NCBI GenBank assembly: GCA_018269075.1
Contig: JAFDVJ010000018.1
Coordinates: forward strand, 1-64,000
Reading direction: 5' to 3'
DNA: 64,000 nt
Source: Acidobacteriota bacterium
GTDB lineage: Bacteria > Acidobacteriota > Blastocatellia > Pyrinomonadales > Pyrinomonadaceae
The notes under the pieces were generated by a model. That model worked only from the letters and a program-made list of their open reading frames with translations, had not been told where the DNA came from and searched no databases. Shown here in pieces: positions 16,036 to 25,491 of this stretch (within the stretch, counting starts at the first letter, position 1; each line of letters opens with the position of its first letter). Made by a program: the position numbers and the translations under genes.

Positions 16036-17346
16036 ATGCGAGTAACTCTCCGCGTGATCGCGGGCCCGCAGACCGGGCGCGTCTTTACGTTTGAACAACA
16101 CGAAACTTTTATGATCGGCCGGAGCGAAGATTCTCATTTTTGCTTACCGCAGGATCGTTATTTTTCGCGTCACCACTGCATTCTGGAGATTGCGCCCCCG
16201 CAGTGTTTTCTTCGCGATCTCGGTTCCACCAACGGCACTTTCGTCAACGGCATTCGGGTCGAAACCTGTTATTTGAAAAGCCGGGACCGGATTCAGGGCG
16301 GAGAAACCGTTCTTGAGGTCGAGGTGTCGGCTGATCCGGAAGTTCAGCCGATTTCGAGCCAGCCGGGCCTGCGCACGACGACCGTTCCCTCGCTGATTAC
16401 CATTCAATGTTTGAATTGCGGGATGCCTTCGGAAGCCGAAGTGTCCCGGCCGGACGCGAAGATGACCTATCTTTGCGACGACTGCCGCGAAAAGCTCAAG
16501 CAGAATCCGCAGCCGATCCCCAACTACCAGATGATCCGGATTCTCGGGCAGGGCGGAATGGGCAGCGTGATGCTGGCCCGATCGATCCGCGACGGCCGGC
16601 CGGTCGCGATCAAGACCCTGCTTCCCGAGGTCGCGGTCAGCGAACAGTCGCTGAAGCGTTTTATGCGCGAGATCGAGGTCGCGGCGAGCCTCAAACATCC
16701 GCATATCGTCAGCTACATCGAACACGGCACGCATAACGGGATCGTTTATCTGGTCACCGAATTCGTCGGCGGAATGGATGCTTCGAAGCTCGCCAAACAC
16801 CGCGGCGGCCGGCTGACCTATCAGGAAGTCGTCAAAATCATCGAACAAACGCTCTCGGCTCTCGATTTTGCGCATTCGCTCGGCTTCGTTCATCGCGATA
16901 TCAAGGAGCAGAACATACTCGTCGAGGGAAATTATCCCAGCTATAACGCCAAACTGACGGATTTCGGTCTGGCAAAAAGCTTTAAGCAGACGGGGATGAG
17001 CGGCGTCACGATGGTCGGCGACGTGGCCGGTACGATTGCCTATATGCCGCCCGAACAGGTTCGCGATTTCAAGGAAGTCCGGCCGCCCTCGGATATTTAT
17101 GCGGCCGGAATGACGGCTTACAGCTTGCTGACCGGTGCGCACGCGCTCGACATCAGTCCGCGCGCCGGGATTGCCGAAACCGTCAAGGCCATCTTCGAAA
17201 AGCCGATCATACCGATTGCCCAGCGTAATCTCGACGTTCCGATCCGGGTCGCCTCGGTGATCGAAACCGCGATTGCCAAACAGGTCGAGCTTCGCTGGCG
17301 GTCGGCCGGCGAGATGCGCGACGCCCTTCTGCGGGCGATGAATTAA
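16036..17346 (+). CDS. FHA domain - zinc-binding - Ser/Thr protein kinase
   Basis: 436 residues. An FHA domain (~1-95: GRSEDSHF, FSRHHCILE, LGSTNGTFVNG) binds phosphothreonine; a Cys4 motif follows (CLNCG ... CDDC, ~125-155); then the kinase domain (~165-436) with GQGGMGSV, VAIKTL, HRDIKEQNI, TDFGLAK and YMPPEQ. The catalytic loop reads HRDIKEQN, all essential residues kept. No membrane helix. FHA plus kinase in one chain suggests self-recruitment to autophosphorylated sites, or action downstream of another kinase such as the one at 13620 (inference). The next gene starts immediately after the stop, so the two are co-transcribed. Confidence 0.93.
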   Translation: MRVTLRVIAGPQTGRVFTFEQHETFMIGRSEDSHFCLPQDRYFSRHHCILEIAPPQCFLRDLGSTNGTFVNGIRVETCYLKSRDRIQGGETVLEVEVSADPEVQPISSQPGLRTTTVPSLITIQCLNCGMPSEAEVSRPDAKMTYLCDDCREKLKQNPQPIPNYQMIRILGQGGMGSVMLARSIRDGRPVAIKTLLPEVAVSEQSLKRFMREIEVAASLKHPHIVSYIEHGTHNGIVYLVTEFVGGMDASKLAKHRGGRLTYQEVVKIIEQTLSALDFAHSLGFVHRDIKEQNILVEGNYPSYNAKLTDFGLAKSFKQTGMSGVTMVGDVAGTIAYMPPEQVRDFKEVRPPSDIYAAGMTAYSLLTGAHALDISPRAGIAETVKAIFEKPIIPIAQRNLDVPIRVASVIETAIAKQVELRWRSAGEMRDALLRAMN

Positions 17347-18048
17347 ATGAACCTCCCTGATTTCAAACTGCTTTCCGTCATCATTCCGGTTTATAACGAG
17401 GAAACCACGATTTCGGAGGTGATTGAAAAAGTATCGGCGGTGAAGCTACCCATAAATAAGGAAATAATCGTCGTCGACGACGGCTCGACCGACGGAACCT
17501 TAGATTACCTCAATAACTCGAAGGATAAAATCGCCCGGGTTTATCTGACGCCCGTCAATATCGGCAAAGGGGCGGCCGTGAGAATCGGTTTGACGCTCGC
17601 CCGGGGCGAAATAATCCTGATTCAGGATGCCGATCTCGAACTCGACCCGAATGAATATGAATTGCTGCTCGAACCGATCCTCGAAGGCCGCGCGAGCGTC
17701 GTTTACGGATCACGGTTTTTAAGCCGGAATAAAGTTTCGCCGATCAGACGCACCGCCAATTATTTTCTGACGAAAACCACCAACATCCTGTTTCGGACGC
17801 GTTTGACCGATATGGAAACGGCTTACAAGGTTTTCACGGCCGAAGTCGCCGAAAGCCTCCGCCTGCGGGCCAACCGATTTGAGATCGAACCTGAAATCAC
17901 TGCCCAGATCGCCCGAAATGGTTTCGTTATTACCGAAGTCCCGATTACTTATCGTCCGCGGACGCAGTCGGAAGGGAAGAAGATCAAATGGAAAGACGGG
18001 GTCAAGGCTCTCTGGACGCTGTTAAAATATCGTTTTCTGAAGCCCTGA
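17347..18048 (+). CDS. GT2 glycosyltransferase (dolichol/undecaprenyl-phosphate sugar synthase type)
   Basis: 233 residues. The GT-A fold motifs are clear: SVIIPVYNEE, IIVVDDGSTDGT, NIGKGAAVRIGL, and the DxD-type metal site QDADLELDP, followed by VVYGSRF and the acceptor region. It has no C-terminal membrane helices, as in soluble DPM1-like enzymes, which charge a polyprenyl phosphate with a hexose for glycan or lipid-linked sugar assembly. It begins 1 bp after the kinase stop. Its last 47 bp overlap the 3' end of the convergent O-antigen ligase gene, in a different frame on the opposite strand; both stops are clear. Confidence 0.92.
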   Translation: MNLPDFKLLSVIIPVYNEETTISEVIEKVSAVKLPINKEIIVVDDGSTDGTLDYLNNSKDKIARVYLTPVNIGKGAAVRIGLTLARGEIILIQDADLELDPNEYELLLEPILEGRASVVYGSRFLSRNKVSPIRRTANYFLTKTTNILFRTRLTDMETAYKVFTAEVAESLRLRANRFEIEPEITAQIARNGFVITEVPITYRPRTQSEGKKIKWKDGVKALWTLLKYRFLKP

Positions 18049-19330
18049 CCGACGAGGCACCCGCCAGCAGGCCGATTAAAATCCATAAATGACGGGCATC
18101 TTCAAACGAACCGGTCAGACCCTGATATACAAAGGCCGTGATAAAAGCGCAGCTCAGCGCCAGCCGGATCGAACTTATTTCGTCGGGGACGTCTAGCCCG
18201 AAACGGCATTTGCGGATCAGAACGAAATTCAGCAGCAGGAATGAAACCAGACCGATGATGCCGGTTTGACCCAGAACGTTGAGCCAGTTGTTATGGGCGT
18301 CGAGCAGAATCTGATGATCGCCCGAAAGCGTCACGTAATCCAGAAACGCGGCATCCGTTCCGGTACCTTTTCCGGTCAGCGGCTGTTTTTTGAAGGTTTC
18401 GATCACCGATTCCCAAACCAGCACGCGGACCGAAGACTCGAATTTACGATCGACAAAGGGAATCTGAAAATCCTGATCGGTATTGCCGGTATCGGGGGAA
18501 ACCAGCGCCGCGCCGAAAATCAAGGCCGCGGCGGCACTTCCAATTACGAGCAGCAGGCGACCCGACAAATTTTTTCCCGATTTAAGAAGAAAAGCGCGGA
18601 ACCAAAGGCAGGTTCCGAGGATCAAACCACCGATTCCAGTCGAAAAAGTGAAAATCGCGGCAAACCAGATTCCGGATTGTAGCAGTTTGGCAGGTAATTT
18701 TCGGAGCCAATTCAATTTAAATGCCAGAAGTCCCAGCATCAAACTGACGTTCAGATAATTGCACATCATATTGGCATTCGAAAAAAGACTGTGAAGGCGG
18801 GGATAATTGCCGGCGGGCAAACTTCCGAAATGAGAAAGAAAGTAATTGTCCTGTTTGGTTTTGAGCCCCGCGTAAAACAGTAAAAATCCGGCCAGCGTGC
18901 CGAGCACGGTCACGCCCGTACCGAGCAGCCAGGCAAAGGTGATTTTTTTTATAAATCCCTGTTCGAAAAATAACTGAAAAGCCGAGAAAGCAAGGGCGAA
19001 TAAATAAAATTCCCCCGGCAGTTTGGCATAGCCGCGCGAGGGTTGGGACGAAAAGAAAACCGAAAGGATATGGGCGAGTCCGTACAGAATAATGAAGATG
19101 TGCAGCTTGTCCGTCCTGATCTTAAATTGGCCGCGAAGATATGCGCCGATCATTAAAACGAAAAAAACAGGGAAGATAAAATCCGTGATGACGACTTGGG
19201 ATCCCAAAAAATAAAAATTGAAGGGTCGTACCAGCGGCAGAAAGAAGATATAGGTTAGAAATAACCACTTTGCGGCTTTTAACGGCATTTCGTCATTTTG
19301 TTTGGCCGGGGCCAAAAAGTTTGTCTTCAT
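18002..19330 (-). CDS. O-antigen ligase / Wzy-like polymerase membrane protein
   Basis: 442 residues with about 11-12 membrane helices and one large periplasmic loop, the Wzy_C (O-antigen ligase) layout. The loop has the family pattern: an arginine in SSVRVLVWESVIETF, PLTGKGTGTD, and DAHNNWLNVLGQTGIIG, whose AHN-type histidine is typical of the superfamily. These enzymes join a polysaccharide from undecaprenyl pyrophosphate to lipid A-core, to a protein, or to a growing chain; which one cannot be decided here. The gene is convergent with the GT2 gene and overlaps it by 47 bp. Base composition is more AT-rich than the genes before 17 kb. Confidence 0.85.
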   Translation of the reverse strand: MKTNFLAPAKQNDEMPLKAAKWLFLTYIFFLPLVRPFNFYFLGSQVVITDFIFPVFFVLMIGAYLRGQFKIRTDKLHIFIILYGLAHILSVFFSSQPSRGYAKLPGEFYLFALAFSAFQLFFEQGFIKKITFAWLLGTGVTVLGTLAGFLLFYAGLKTKQDNYFLSHFGSLPAGNYPRLHSLFSNANMMCNYLNVSLMLGLLAFKLNWLRKLPAKLLQSGIWFAAIFTFSTGIGGLILGTCLWFRAFLLKSGKNLSGRLLLVIGSAAAALIFGAALVSPDTGNTDQDFQIPFVDRKFESSVRVLVWESVIETFKKQPLTGKGTGTDAAFLDYVTLSGDHQILLDAHNNWLNVLGQTGIIGLVSFLLLNFVLIRKCRFGLDVPDEISSIRLALSCAFITAFVYQGLTGSFEDARHLWILIGLLAGASSVRASENDILTASREP

Positions 19331-19428
19331 TCTAATTGATCGGCCGGTATTTTCCGAACAGGGAAGCCTGTTGCCCGATACTTTACCGAATAATCTGACA
19401 TTCCGAACCCGACCGGTGCCGCGGTTCT

Positions 19429-19464
19429 AAAAAGAAAAATGGTATCGAAGACCATTTCGATACC
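19429..19464 (-). terminator. Rho-independent terminator after the SIS gene
   Basis: On the minus strand GGTATCGAA and TTCGATACC form a 9-bp stem with a 6-nt loop, followed by ATTTTTCTTTTT. It ends the long minus-strand run whose last gene stops at 19570. The remainder of 19331-19569 shows nothing else. Confidence 0.75.
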
Positions 19465-19569
19465 GGAAGAAAAACCACCAGCAAATTCTTGTTAAAGTAA
19501 ATATTTAAGTATGCTTAAGTGATAGTTGAAGCAAATATGTATTTAATAACAATAATTACAGGTGTAATG

Positions 19570-20598
19570 TTAAATCGTTTTCGTAACCTTTGAAAGCGAC
19601 CGGGGCGCGTCCGGATCGATCCCTTTTTCCCTCGCCAGCAGGGCGGCGAAAAGCTGTGCCGGGACGATAAAAGGAATCGGCGAGAGAAATTCATCTATTT
19701 CCTCGGGCAGCAGCAGGGTATGCGGACTTTTTCGGGCCACTGATTTATCGTTGGTGATGGCCAGACAATCGGCGTGAAGCTCATCCAAACGGGCCAGAAG
19801 ATCAAGGCTGCTCTGGCGCGTAACTCCTTTCGGAGCAAACAGAATGGCCGGAAAACGCTTTTCGACGATTGCCAACGGCCCGTGAAAGAAATCGGCGGAA
19901 GAAAACCGTTCGGCGACCACATAGCAGGTTTCCATTAATTTGAGGGCCAGTTCGTAGGAATTCCCGTAATTCAAACCGCGCCCGACGACCACGCAGTTTT
20001 CCATAAATACGTAACGTCTGACCAATTCCTCAACATTTACTTTAAGTTGAAGCGCCTGGGCCGAAAAATGCGGGACCCGTTCAAAATCTATTTTTCGGTC
20101 TCCGAGAACCGAGGCCAGCATATAAAAGTGAAGCATCTGGCCGGTGTAGGTTTTGGTCGCCGCGACAGATTTTTCACGGCCGGCGTGAATCAACAGGGTT
20201 TCATCGGTGATTTGGGCCATCGCCGAATCTTCCTCATTGGTGATGCCGATAGTGAATGCGCCCGATTCTTTGGCCCGTTCAAGGACGGTGTTGATATCGG
20301 TTCCTTCACCGGATTGAGAAACCCCGATCACGACCGCTCTTTTCAGATTTAATGATGAATTGTAGAGAGTGAAAATCGACGGAGCTGAAAGCGAAACGGG
20401 AATACCTGTTGTAATTTCAAGAAGATAGCGCCCGAAAAGTGAAGCGTTGTCTGAGCTTCCGCGAGCGGCCAGTACGATCAGATCGATATCCCGGTTCTGA
20501 AAAAGCTGGCCCAGCTTTTTTAATTTTCCGCGTTCGTTCTGAATCGTTCTTTCGAGCACGACGGGTTGTTCGGAAATTTCCTGCAGCATTAATGACAT
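19570..20598 (-). CDS. SIS-domain sugar isomerase/deaminase (GlmS-like, without glutaminase domain)
   Basis: 342 residues, two SIS domains. The first has AARGSSDNA and GVSQSGEGTD, the second GRGLNYGNSYELALKLMETC and the SADFFHGP motif; the C-terminus ends RSLSKVTKTI, resembling the GlmS end. The N-terminal Cys glutaminase of GlmS is missing, so it cannot use glutamine directly. This architecture belongs to SIS-type glucosamine-6-phosphate deaminases (NagB-II) or related AgaS-like enzymes. The likely reaction is glucosamine-6-P to fructose-6-P plus ammonia, for recycling amino sugars. It lies 13 bp after the YihY gene. Confidence 0.85.
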   Translation of the reverse strand: MSLMLQEISEQPVVLERTIQNERGKLKKLGQLFQNRDIDLIVLAARGSSDNASLFGRYLLEITTGIPVSLSAPSIFTLYNSSLNLKRAVVIGVSQSGEGTDINTVLERAKESGAFTIGITNEEDSAMAQITDETLLIHAGREKSVAATKTYTGQMLHFYMLASVLGDRKIDFERVPHFSAQALQLKVNVEELVRRYVFMENCVVVGRGLNYGNSYELALKLMETCYVVAERFSSADFFHGPLAIVEKRFPAILFAPKGVTRQSSLDLLARLDELHADCLAITNDKSVARKSPHTLLLPEEIDEFLSPIPFIVPAQLFAALLAREKGIDPDAPRSLSKVTKTI

Positions 20599-20611
20599 AA
20601 GTTATTTAGAA

Positions 20612-21511
20612 TTATTGAGTTTCCTGACAAACCTCAACCGGTTTCGCGGTCGGGTCGGAGTTTAAGTTTTCGTACAATATGGCGTTGATCGAACCGCCAA
20701 TCAGAATAACCAGAGCGGTCAGATAAAGCCAGAGCATCAGAATTATCACGGCCCCGAGGGACCCGTAGGTTTTATCATAATTGTTGAAATAGTGTAAATA
20801 AAGCCGAAAACCGTTGGTTAGGAGCAGCCAGAGGACGATGGCCGTGATCGAACCGGCCGAAATCCACCGGCAGTTGATTTTATTATCGTTCGGCAGGTAT
20901 TTGTAAACCAGACCGAAAATAATGAGCAGCACGATGATAAAGGTGAGCCATTGAATAAACTGCAGAATCAGAAACGATTGTACCGGCAGACTGATCAGTG
21001 ACAGTAAAAGGGACAGAAATTTCCAGCCGTAAAAGACGATTCCAAGGACAAACGAGAAAAGGAAAATCAGTATCAGAGTCAGCAGCAGAGAATCGAACTT
21101 GGTTCTCCACCAGGAGCGGGTCTCCTTGATTTTATAAACGTGATTGAGGGCAACGCGCAGACTGTCCATTCCGGCGGAGGCCGACCAGAGGGCGATTAAA
21201 AAGCCGAAGGTCAGCTTTCCGCTCGAACTGTTCTGGGTGACTTCAAGGATCGTGTTCTGGACGAGCACATAAGCCGAAACCGGCATAATCTGCCGCAAAT
21301 ACGAAAAAAGCTCCAATCGCAGATCGTCGGCCTTTCCCAGAATCAAACCGAACAGGTTGACCAGAAACAACAAAAGGGGAAAAAGAGAAAATGAAAGGTA
21401 AAAGGCCACCTGGGCCGAACGGCTTAGGATATCCTCTTCGAAAAATTTATCATAGAGCCGAAAACCGACGTCCTTGAATTTTATATAGTAATTTTGAATT
21501 TTGGAGCCCAT
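20612..21511 (-). CDS. YihY/BrkB family inner-membrane protein
   Basis: 299 residues with six predicted membrane helices. Family marks include SAQVAFYLSFSLFPLLLF near residue 35, the WSASAGMDSLRVALNHVYK stretch in the middle, and YGSLGAVIILMLWLYLTAL near the end. Some relatives were once called ribonuclease BN; that activity belongs to another gene, and the role of YihY proteins (transport or envelope) is unsettled. The start at 21511 is 6 bp from the mutS stop, so it is probably translated from the same mRNA. Confidence 0.88.
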   Translation of the reverse strand: MGSKIQNYYIKFKDVGFRLYDKFFEEDILSRSAQVAFYLSFSLFPLLLFLVNLFGLILGKADDLRLELFSYLRQIMPVSAYVLVQNTILEVTQNSSSGKLTFGFLIALWSASAGMDSLRVALNHVYKIKETRSWWRTKFDSLLLTLILIFLFSFVLGIVFYGWKFLSLLLSLISLPVQSFLILQFIQWLTFIIVLLIIFGLVYKYLPNDNKINCRWISAGSITAIVLWLLLTNGFRLYLHYFNNYDKTYGSLGAVIILMLWLYLTALVILIGGSINAILYENLNSDPTAKPVEVCQETQ

Positions 21512-21517
21512 ATCGAT

Positions 21518-24115
21518 TTATCCGGCCAATCGCTTGGCATCCGAGGATGTATTAAACTCTTCTTTAATCAATCTTTTAAGCTCATAAAGCTTCATTAATG
21601 CTTCAACTGGCGAAATCGAATCCAGATCGGTTTCCCGGAGCATCCGGCCGATCCGATACTGGATGTTCGCGCTCATAGAAAAATCTTCGCTATTTGGTTG
21701 ATTTCCGAATTCCCGGTCCTCGAGAAGCTCGAAAGCCCGGCGGATGACCGGGTTTGGCAGTCCCGCCAGCCTGGCCGCGTAAACACCGTAGCTGTTCAGG
21801 GAAACACCCTTTTCGATTTTAAATTTGAATCGCAGACTTCCGGAAATCTCTTCGATCAGAAAATGCCAGTTTTCCAAACGGGGCAGTGTCGACGATAGTT
21901 CGGCCAATTCGTGAAAATGGGTTGCAAATAAAGTTCGAGTTTGGACCTTCGGATGATTATGTAAATATTCGACCACCGCCCTGGCGACCGCCAAACCGTC
22001 GGTGGTCGAGGTTCCGCGACCCAATTCATCGAGCAGAATCAAACTACTGGGACCGGTATGATGAAGAATTTCGGCGGTTTCGATCATCTCCGTCATAAAA
22101 GTTGATTCGCCGGAACCGATTCGATCATACAACCCGATCCGGGTAAATATACGGTCGCAAATTCCGATGACGGCTTCCTCGGCGGGCACGAACGACCCGA
22201 TTTGAGCCAGTAAGACGATCAGCGCGATTTGCCTCAAATAAGTGGATTTTCCGGAGGCATTGGGGCCGGTAATCAGCGCGATCTGAGGAGCGCCGTTGCC
22301 GCCGAGGGCCGCATCGTTGGGGACGAAAGAAATGCCATTATCACGGTTGATTTTTTCGATTACGGGGTGGCGGCCGTTTTTTATTCTGAGTAGCGAGGTC
22401 TCGTTGACGACGGGGCGTCGATAATCGAATCGGTCGGCGGTCTCGGCGAGCGAGAGGATCACGTCCAGATATGCGATAGTCCGCCCTGCCATTAAAATAT
22501 CGGGGCGGCTTTTTCCGATTTCGAAACAGATCTGCCGGAACAACGAATTTTCCAGTTCGTCGATTCGATCCTGCGCGTTAAGCACGTAGGATTCGTGTTC
22601 TTTCAGTTCGATAGTGATGAACCGCTCGGCCGGAACGAGTGTCTGCTTGCGATGATAATCCCGCGGGATGAGATGTAAATTCGATTTTGTGACCTCGATA
22701 TAATAGCCGAAAACCTTATTGAAGCCGACCCGCAGCGATTTGATGCCGGTTCTTTCGCGCTCTTTTTTTTCGAGCGCGGCGAGAAACTCGCGGCCGGCTT
22801 TCAGTCGGCCCCGGAGTTTGTCCAGTTCTTCGGAATATCCATCTTTGATAATTCCGGGGACGGCAGCCGTTTTCGTAACCGGCAGATCATCGGAAACTGC
22901 TGCTGAAATCAGAGCGGCACAATTCGCACAGACGGGCAGCTGGGCCAGCAGCTGTCCGAACCGGCCAGTATCCTGCTGCAGGATGCGCTTGATCCTGGGA
23001 ATCAATTCAAGGCTCTTCCCAAGTGCGGCCGCTTCATAAGGGGAGATGAAATAAGTTTTTGCCCGACCCGAAAGCCGTTCAAGATCCTTGATCTGGGAGA
23101 GGATTTCGCGCAATGTTTCCCGTTGATCGGGGTTGTCCTTAAACCATTGAAGATGTTCCTGACGGCGGTAAATTTCCCCGAGATCAACAAGCGGCTGGCG
23201 AAGCCAACGTCGCAGAAGTCGGCCGCCGAGTGCGGTTTGGGTCTGATCGATCAGCGAAAGGAGGCTTTCTCCGGTCGGACTTTCCAGGACTTCGAGACTT
23301 CTCAGCGTCTGTCCGTCGATCACCAAATAATCCCGGAATTCATAGCATTTCAAACGGGTCAGATTTTCGACCGTTTCGGGCTGGGCCTCCCTCAGGTAAA
23401 CGATGATCGCGGCGGCGGCCGAGACCGCAAGCGGGGAATTTTCCAGACCGAAGGGCTTTAGAGACCTTGTGCCGAAATGTTTGAAGATGGTTTTGCGGGC
23501 AGTATCAAATTCGAATTCCGAAGGAGCAAGGCGAGAGACGAATTTCGGGATCTCACGGTTGCTGGGGGCTTCCTGGGATTCCGAGATGATCAATTCCGAT
23601 GGGGCGAGTCTGGAAATTTCGGTCAGAACCTCCGGGTTGGGGATTTCGGTGGCGAAAAAATCTCCCGTCGAAATGTCCGTGAAAGCGATGCCCGATCGCT
23701 GTCCGTCACTAAACAGCGCGCAGAGGAAATTATTGGAATTTCCGTCAAGCAGAAAAGGCTCGATGATCGTGCCCGGCGTGACGATGCGAGTGACCTTTCT
23801 CGGAATAAGTTTTTTCCCGTGTCGGCCTTTGACCGGAATCGTCGAAACCTGTTCGCAGATCGCGACGCGATGGCCCTTCGAAATGAGGGTCGCGAGGTGC
23901 CGGTCGAGAGAATGATGCGGAACGCCGGCCAGCGGGACGCGCATATCTTTGCCCATTGGCTTGGAGGTGAGAGTGATGTCCAGTTCGCGGGCTAGAAGCC
24001 TCGCATCGCCGTCAAAAGCCTCGTAAAAATCACCAAGACGGAACAAAAGTATCGCGTCTTGGTGATCGGCTTTAATCTCCAGATATTGCCGGCGAATCGG
24101 CGTAATCTCATCCAT
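21518..24115 (-). CDS. mutS: DNA mismatch repair protein MutS
   Basis: 865 residues, full length. Domain I has the mismatch-reading FYEAF (Phe-x-Glu) within ILLFRLGDFYEAFDGDA; the clamp and lever follow, then the ATPase with Walker A TGPNASGKST (~615), ESTFMTEM, Walker B SLILLDELGRGTS and the ATHFHELAEL switch. The C-terminal dimerisation helices are present. It recognises mispairs and recruits MutL, which is not in the window. It begins 3 bp after the LURP-one-like gene. Confidence 0.98.
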   Translation of the reverse strand: MDEITPIRRQYLEIKADHQDAILLFRLGDFYEAFDGDARLLARELDITLTSKPMGKDMRVPLAGVPHHSLDRHLATLISKGHRVAICEQVSTIPVKGRHGKKLIPRKVTRIVTPGTIIEPFLLDGNSNNFLCALFSDGQRSGIAFTDISTGDFFATEIPNPEVLTEISRLAPSELIISESQEAPSNREIPKFVSRLAPSEFEFDTARKTIFKHFGTRSLKPFGLENSPLAVSAAAAIIVYLREAQPETVENLTRLKCYEFRDYLVIDGQTLRSLEVLESPTGESLLSLIDQTQTALGGRLLRRWLRQPLVDLGEIYRRQEHLQWFKDNPDQRETLREILSQIKDLERLSGRAKTYFISPYEAAALGKSLELIPRIKRILQQDTGRFGQLLAQLPVCANCAALISAAVSDDLPVTKTAAVPGIIKDGYSEELDKLRGRLKAGREFLAALEKKERERTGIKSLRVGFNKVFGYYIEVTKSNLHLIPRDYHRKQTLVPAERFITIELKEHESYVLNAQDRIDELENSLFRQICFEIGKSRPDILMAGRTIAYLDVILSLAETADRFDYRRPVVNETSLLRIKNGRHPVIEKINRDNGISFVPNDAALGGNGAPQIALITGPNASGKSTYLRQIALIVLLAQIGSFVPAEEAVIGICDRIFTRIGLYDRIGSGESTFMTEMIETAEILHHTGPSSLILLDELGRGTSTTDGLAVARAVVEYLHNHPKVQTRTLFATHFHELAELSSTLPRLENWHFLIEEISGSLRFKFKIEKGVSLNSYGVYAARLAGLPNPVIRRAFELLEDREFGNQPNSEDFSMSANIQYRIGRMLRETDLDSISPVEALMKLYELKRLIKEEFNTSSDAKRLAG

Positions 24116-24118
24116 TCA

Positions 24119-24706
24119 CTACCCGCGTGCCCGCTCCAGTAAGGTCATCATCAAAACGCCGAGAACGATTCTCGTTTCCTCCTCGGGTGAAAAGGGTGCT
24201 AAATTCTCCAAAAGGAATTTGCCCTCGAACATCGCCGGTTGTTTTTTCAAACGGGCAATTACCGAGCCATCCGTTTTGGTGACGATGTAGGAGGGGTTAA
24301 AAACATAACCGGACAAAATGCCGACGATCGGGATTTCGCCGAACAGCGCGTCACCGACTTTGACCCAACCGTTTTCTTCGGTGATTTTGTAAGCCTGGTT
24401 GCCGGAGGCATCGAAAATATCGTAACTTGCTTTCCAGATCGAGCGCATACCCTGTCTTTTGATCGAACCCAGAAAACTGCCCCGAGCGTCGGTAAAACTG
24501 TAGTTTGCGGACCAATCTATCATCCGGTCGGCTTTGATGTTGTATAACAAATTGGTTTGTTTCTCATCGGAAAAAACATTGATGTCTTCTTTAAGTTTGA
24601 AGAGTTTTTGTTTCACATATCCAATCAAATTACCGTTGGCGTCGCGGACGTAAATCTGGCTGGCCAGGGCCAGCAATTTAAAACTTAAACTCAGGGGGAA
24701 GTTCAT
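24119..24706 (-). CDS. LURP-one-related/scramblase-fold protein
   Basis: 195 residues of the LOR (LURP-one-related, Tubby-like barrel) family: a run of beta strands with repeated hairpins such as QIYVRDANGNLIGYVKQ and ASYDIFDASGNQAYKITEE, then a C-terminal hydrophobic helix (LGVLMMTLLERA). Bacterial members have no assigned function; eukaryotic relatives include phospholipid scramblases and Tubby proteins. No signal peptide is evident. It is placed directly before mutS on the same strand, with no evident functional link. Confidence 0.75.
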   Translation of the reverse strand: MNFPLSLSFKLLALASQIYVRDANGNLIGYVKQKLFKLKEDINVFSDEKQTNLLYNIKADRMIDWSANYSFTDARGSFLGSIKRQGMRSIWKASYDIFDASGNQAYKITEENGWVKVGDALFGEIPIVGILSGYVFNPSYIVTKTDGSVIARLKKQPAMFEGKFLLENLAPFSPEEETRIVLGVLMMTLLERARG

Positions 24707-24773
24707 AATCGTCTCCTCGTTGAAATTGAAATAAATAAAGCTATTTTATTCTACAGTATTTTTGTCGATTAGA

Positions 24774-25481
24774 TTAAGCCGCCAGCATTTTAGATAACAA
24801 TTGGGCGATCGGTTGCAGATTGGAATGGATCAGTTGAATTTGCTGGAAACTGAGAATCGTCAAGTTCGTTTCGATTTCCTGGAACTCCTGCACAACCGCT
24901 TTCTGCGCCCGTGAATAATCTCGCTCGGCGGCATAAATGAGAAAAATTGCGGATCGCTGGTTTTCATAGGCTCTTTTCAGTTTGGCCAGGGCGGAATCCA
25001 GATTGCCTTTGCTTTGGACTTCGAAAACGTGCGAGAGCCGCTGGTGATTCTTTTTGATTTTCCAGACTACGTCGAAAAACTGAAATTCGATTTCGCAGTG
25101 GTAGCCCAATACTGTCCCGATCTCAACCAGCATTTGTTGAATTTTTCGGTGGGTGAGCAGTTCGTTGGATTCGGTCGAAGGATTTTCTTCAAATCCTGTC
25201 AATTCCGCTTCGACGGCCTGCGTTCCCTTGGTCGTTAACTGCCATAACCCCTGATTGCGGACCAGCAGTTTTTGTTCTTCCAGCGCACGACCCGCTTTTT
25301 GGACGTGTTTTTTCCAGTTTTTATGAATGCCGGATTTGATGGCGACCAAATCAGCGTCCGATAACGTCGGAAAATACGAAATCAATCGGTCGTAAAGAAA
25401 ACGGACGTCTTCCTTACCGCCCACCGCGGATAATTCCTGAAGGATCGGCATTTCAAGGTTCGAGATCAGCGGAAGCGACAT
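24774..25481 (-). CDS. Mrr-like protein with candidate PD-(D/E)XK nuclease domain
   Basis: 235 residues from the ATG at 25481; a TTG at 25517 would overlap the previous gene by 26 bp. The N-terminal ~90 residues look like the winged-helix Mrr_N domain of restriction-system proteins (LPLISNLEMPILQELSAVGG ... GLWQLTTKGTQA). The rest has a helix (HRKIQQMLVEIGTVLGY), then FDVVW and HVFEVQSKG, which may be the D...ExQ/K core of a PD-(D/E)XK nuclease with Gln replacing the usual Lys. There is no methyltransferase or specificity subunit nearby, so it is solitary. It may be a modification-dependent nuclease or a DNA-binding protein. Confidence 0.55.
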   Translation of the reverse strand: MSLPLISNLEMPILQELSAVGGKEDVRFLYDRLISYFPTLSDADLVAIKSGIHKNWKKHVQKAGRALEEQKLLVRNQGLWQLTTKGTQAVEAELTGFEENPSTESNELLTHRKIQQMLVEIGTVLGYHCEIEFQFFDVVWKIKKNHQRLSHVFEVQSKGNLDSALAKLKRAYENQRSAIFLIYAAERDYSRAQKAVVQEFQEIETNLTILSFQQIQLIHSNLQPIAQLLSKMLAA

Positions 25482-25491
25482 AATAAAACTG

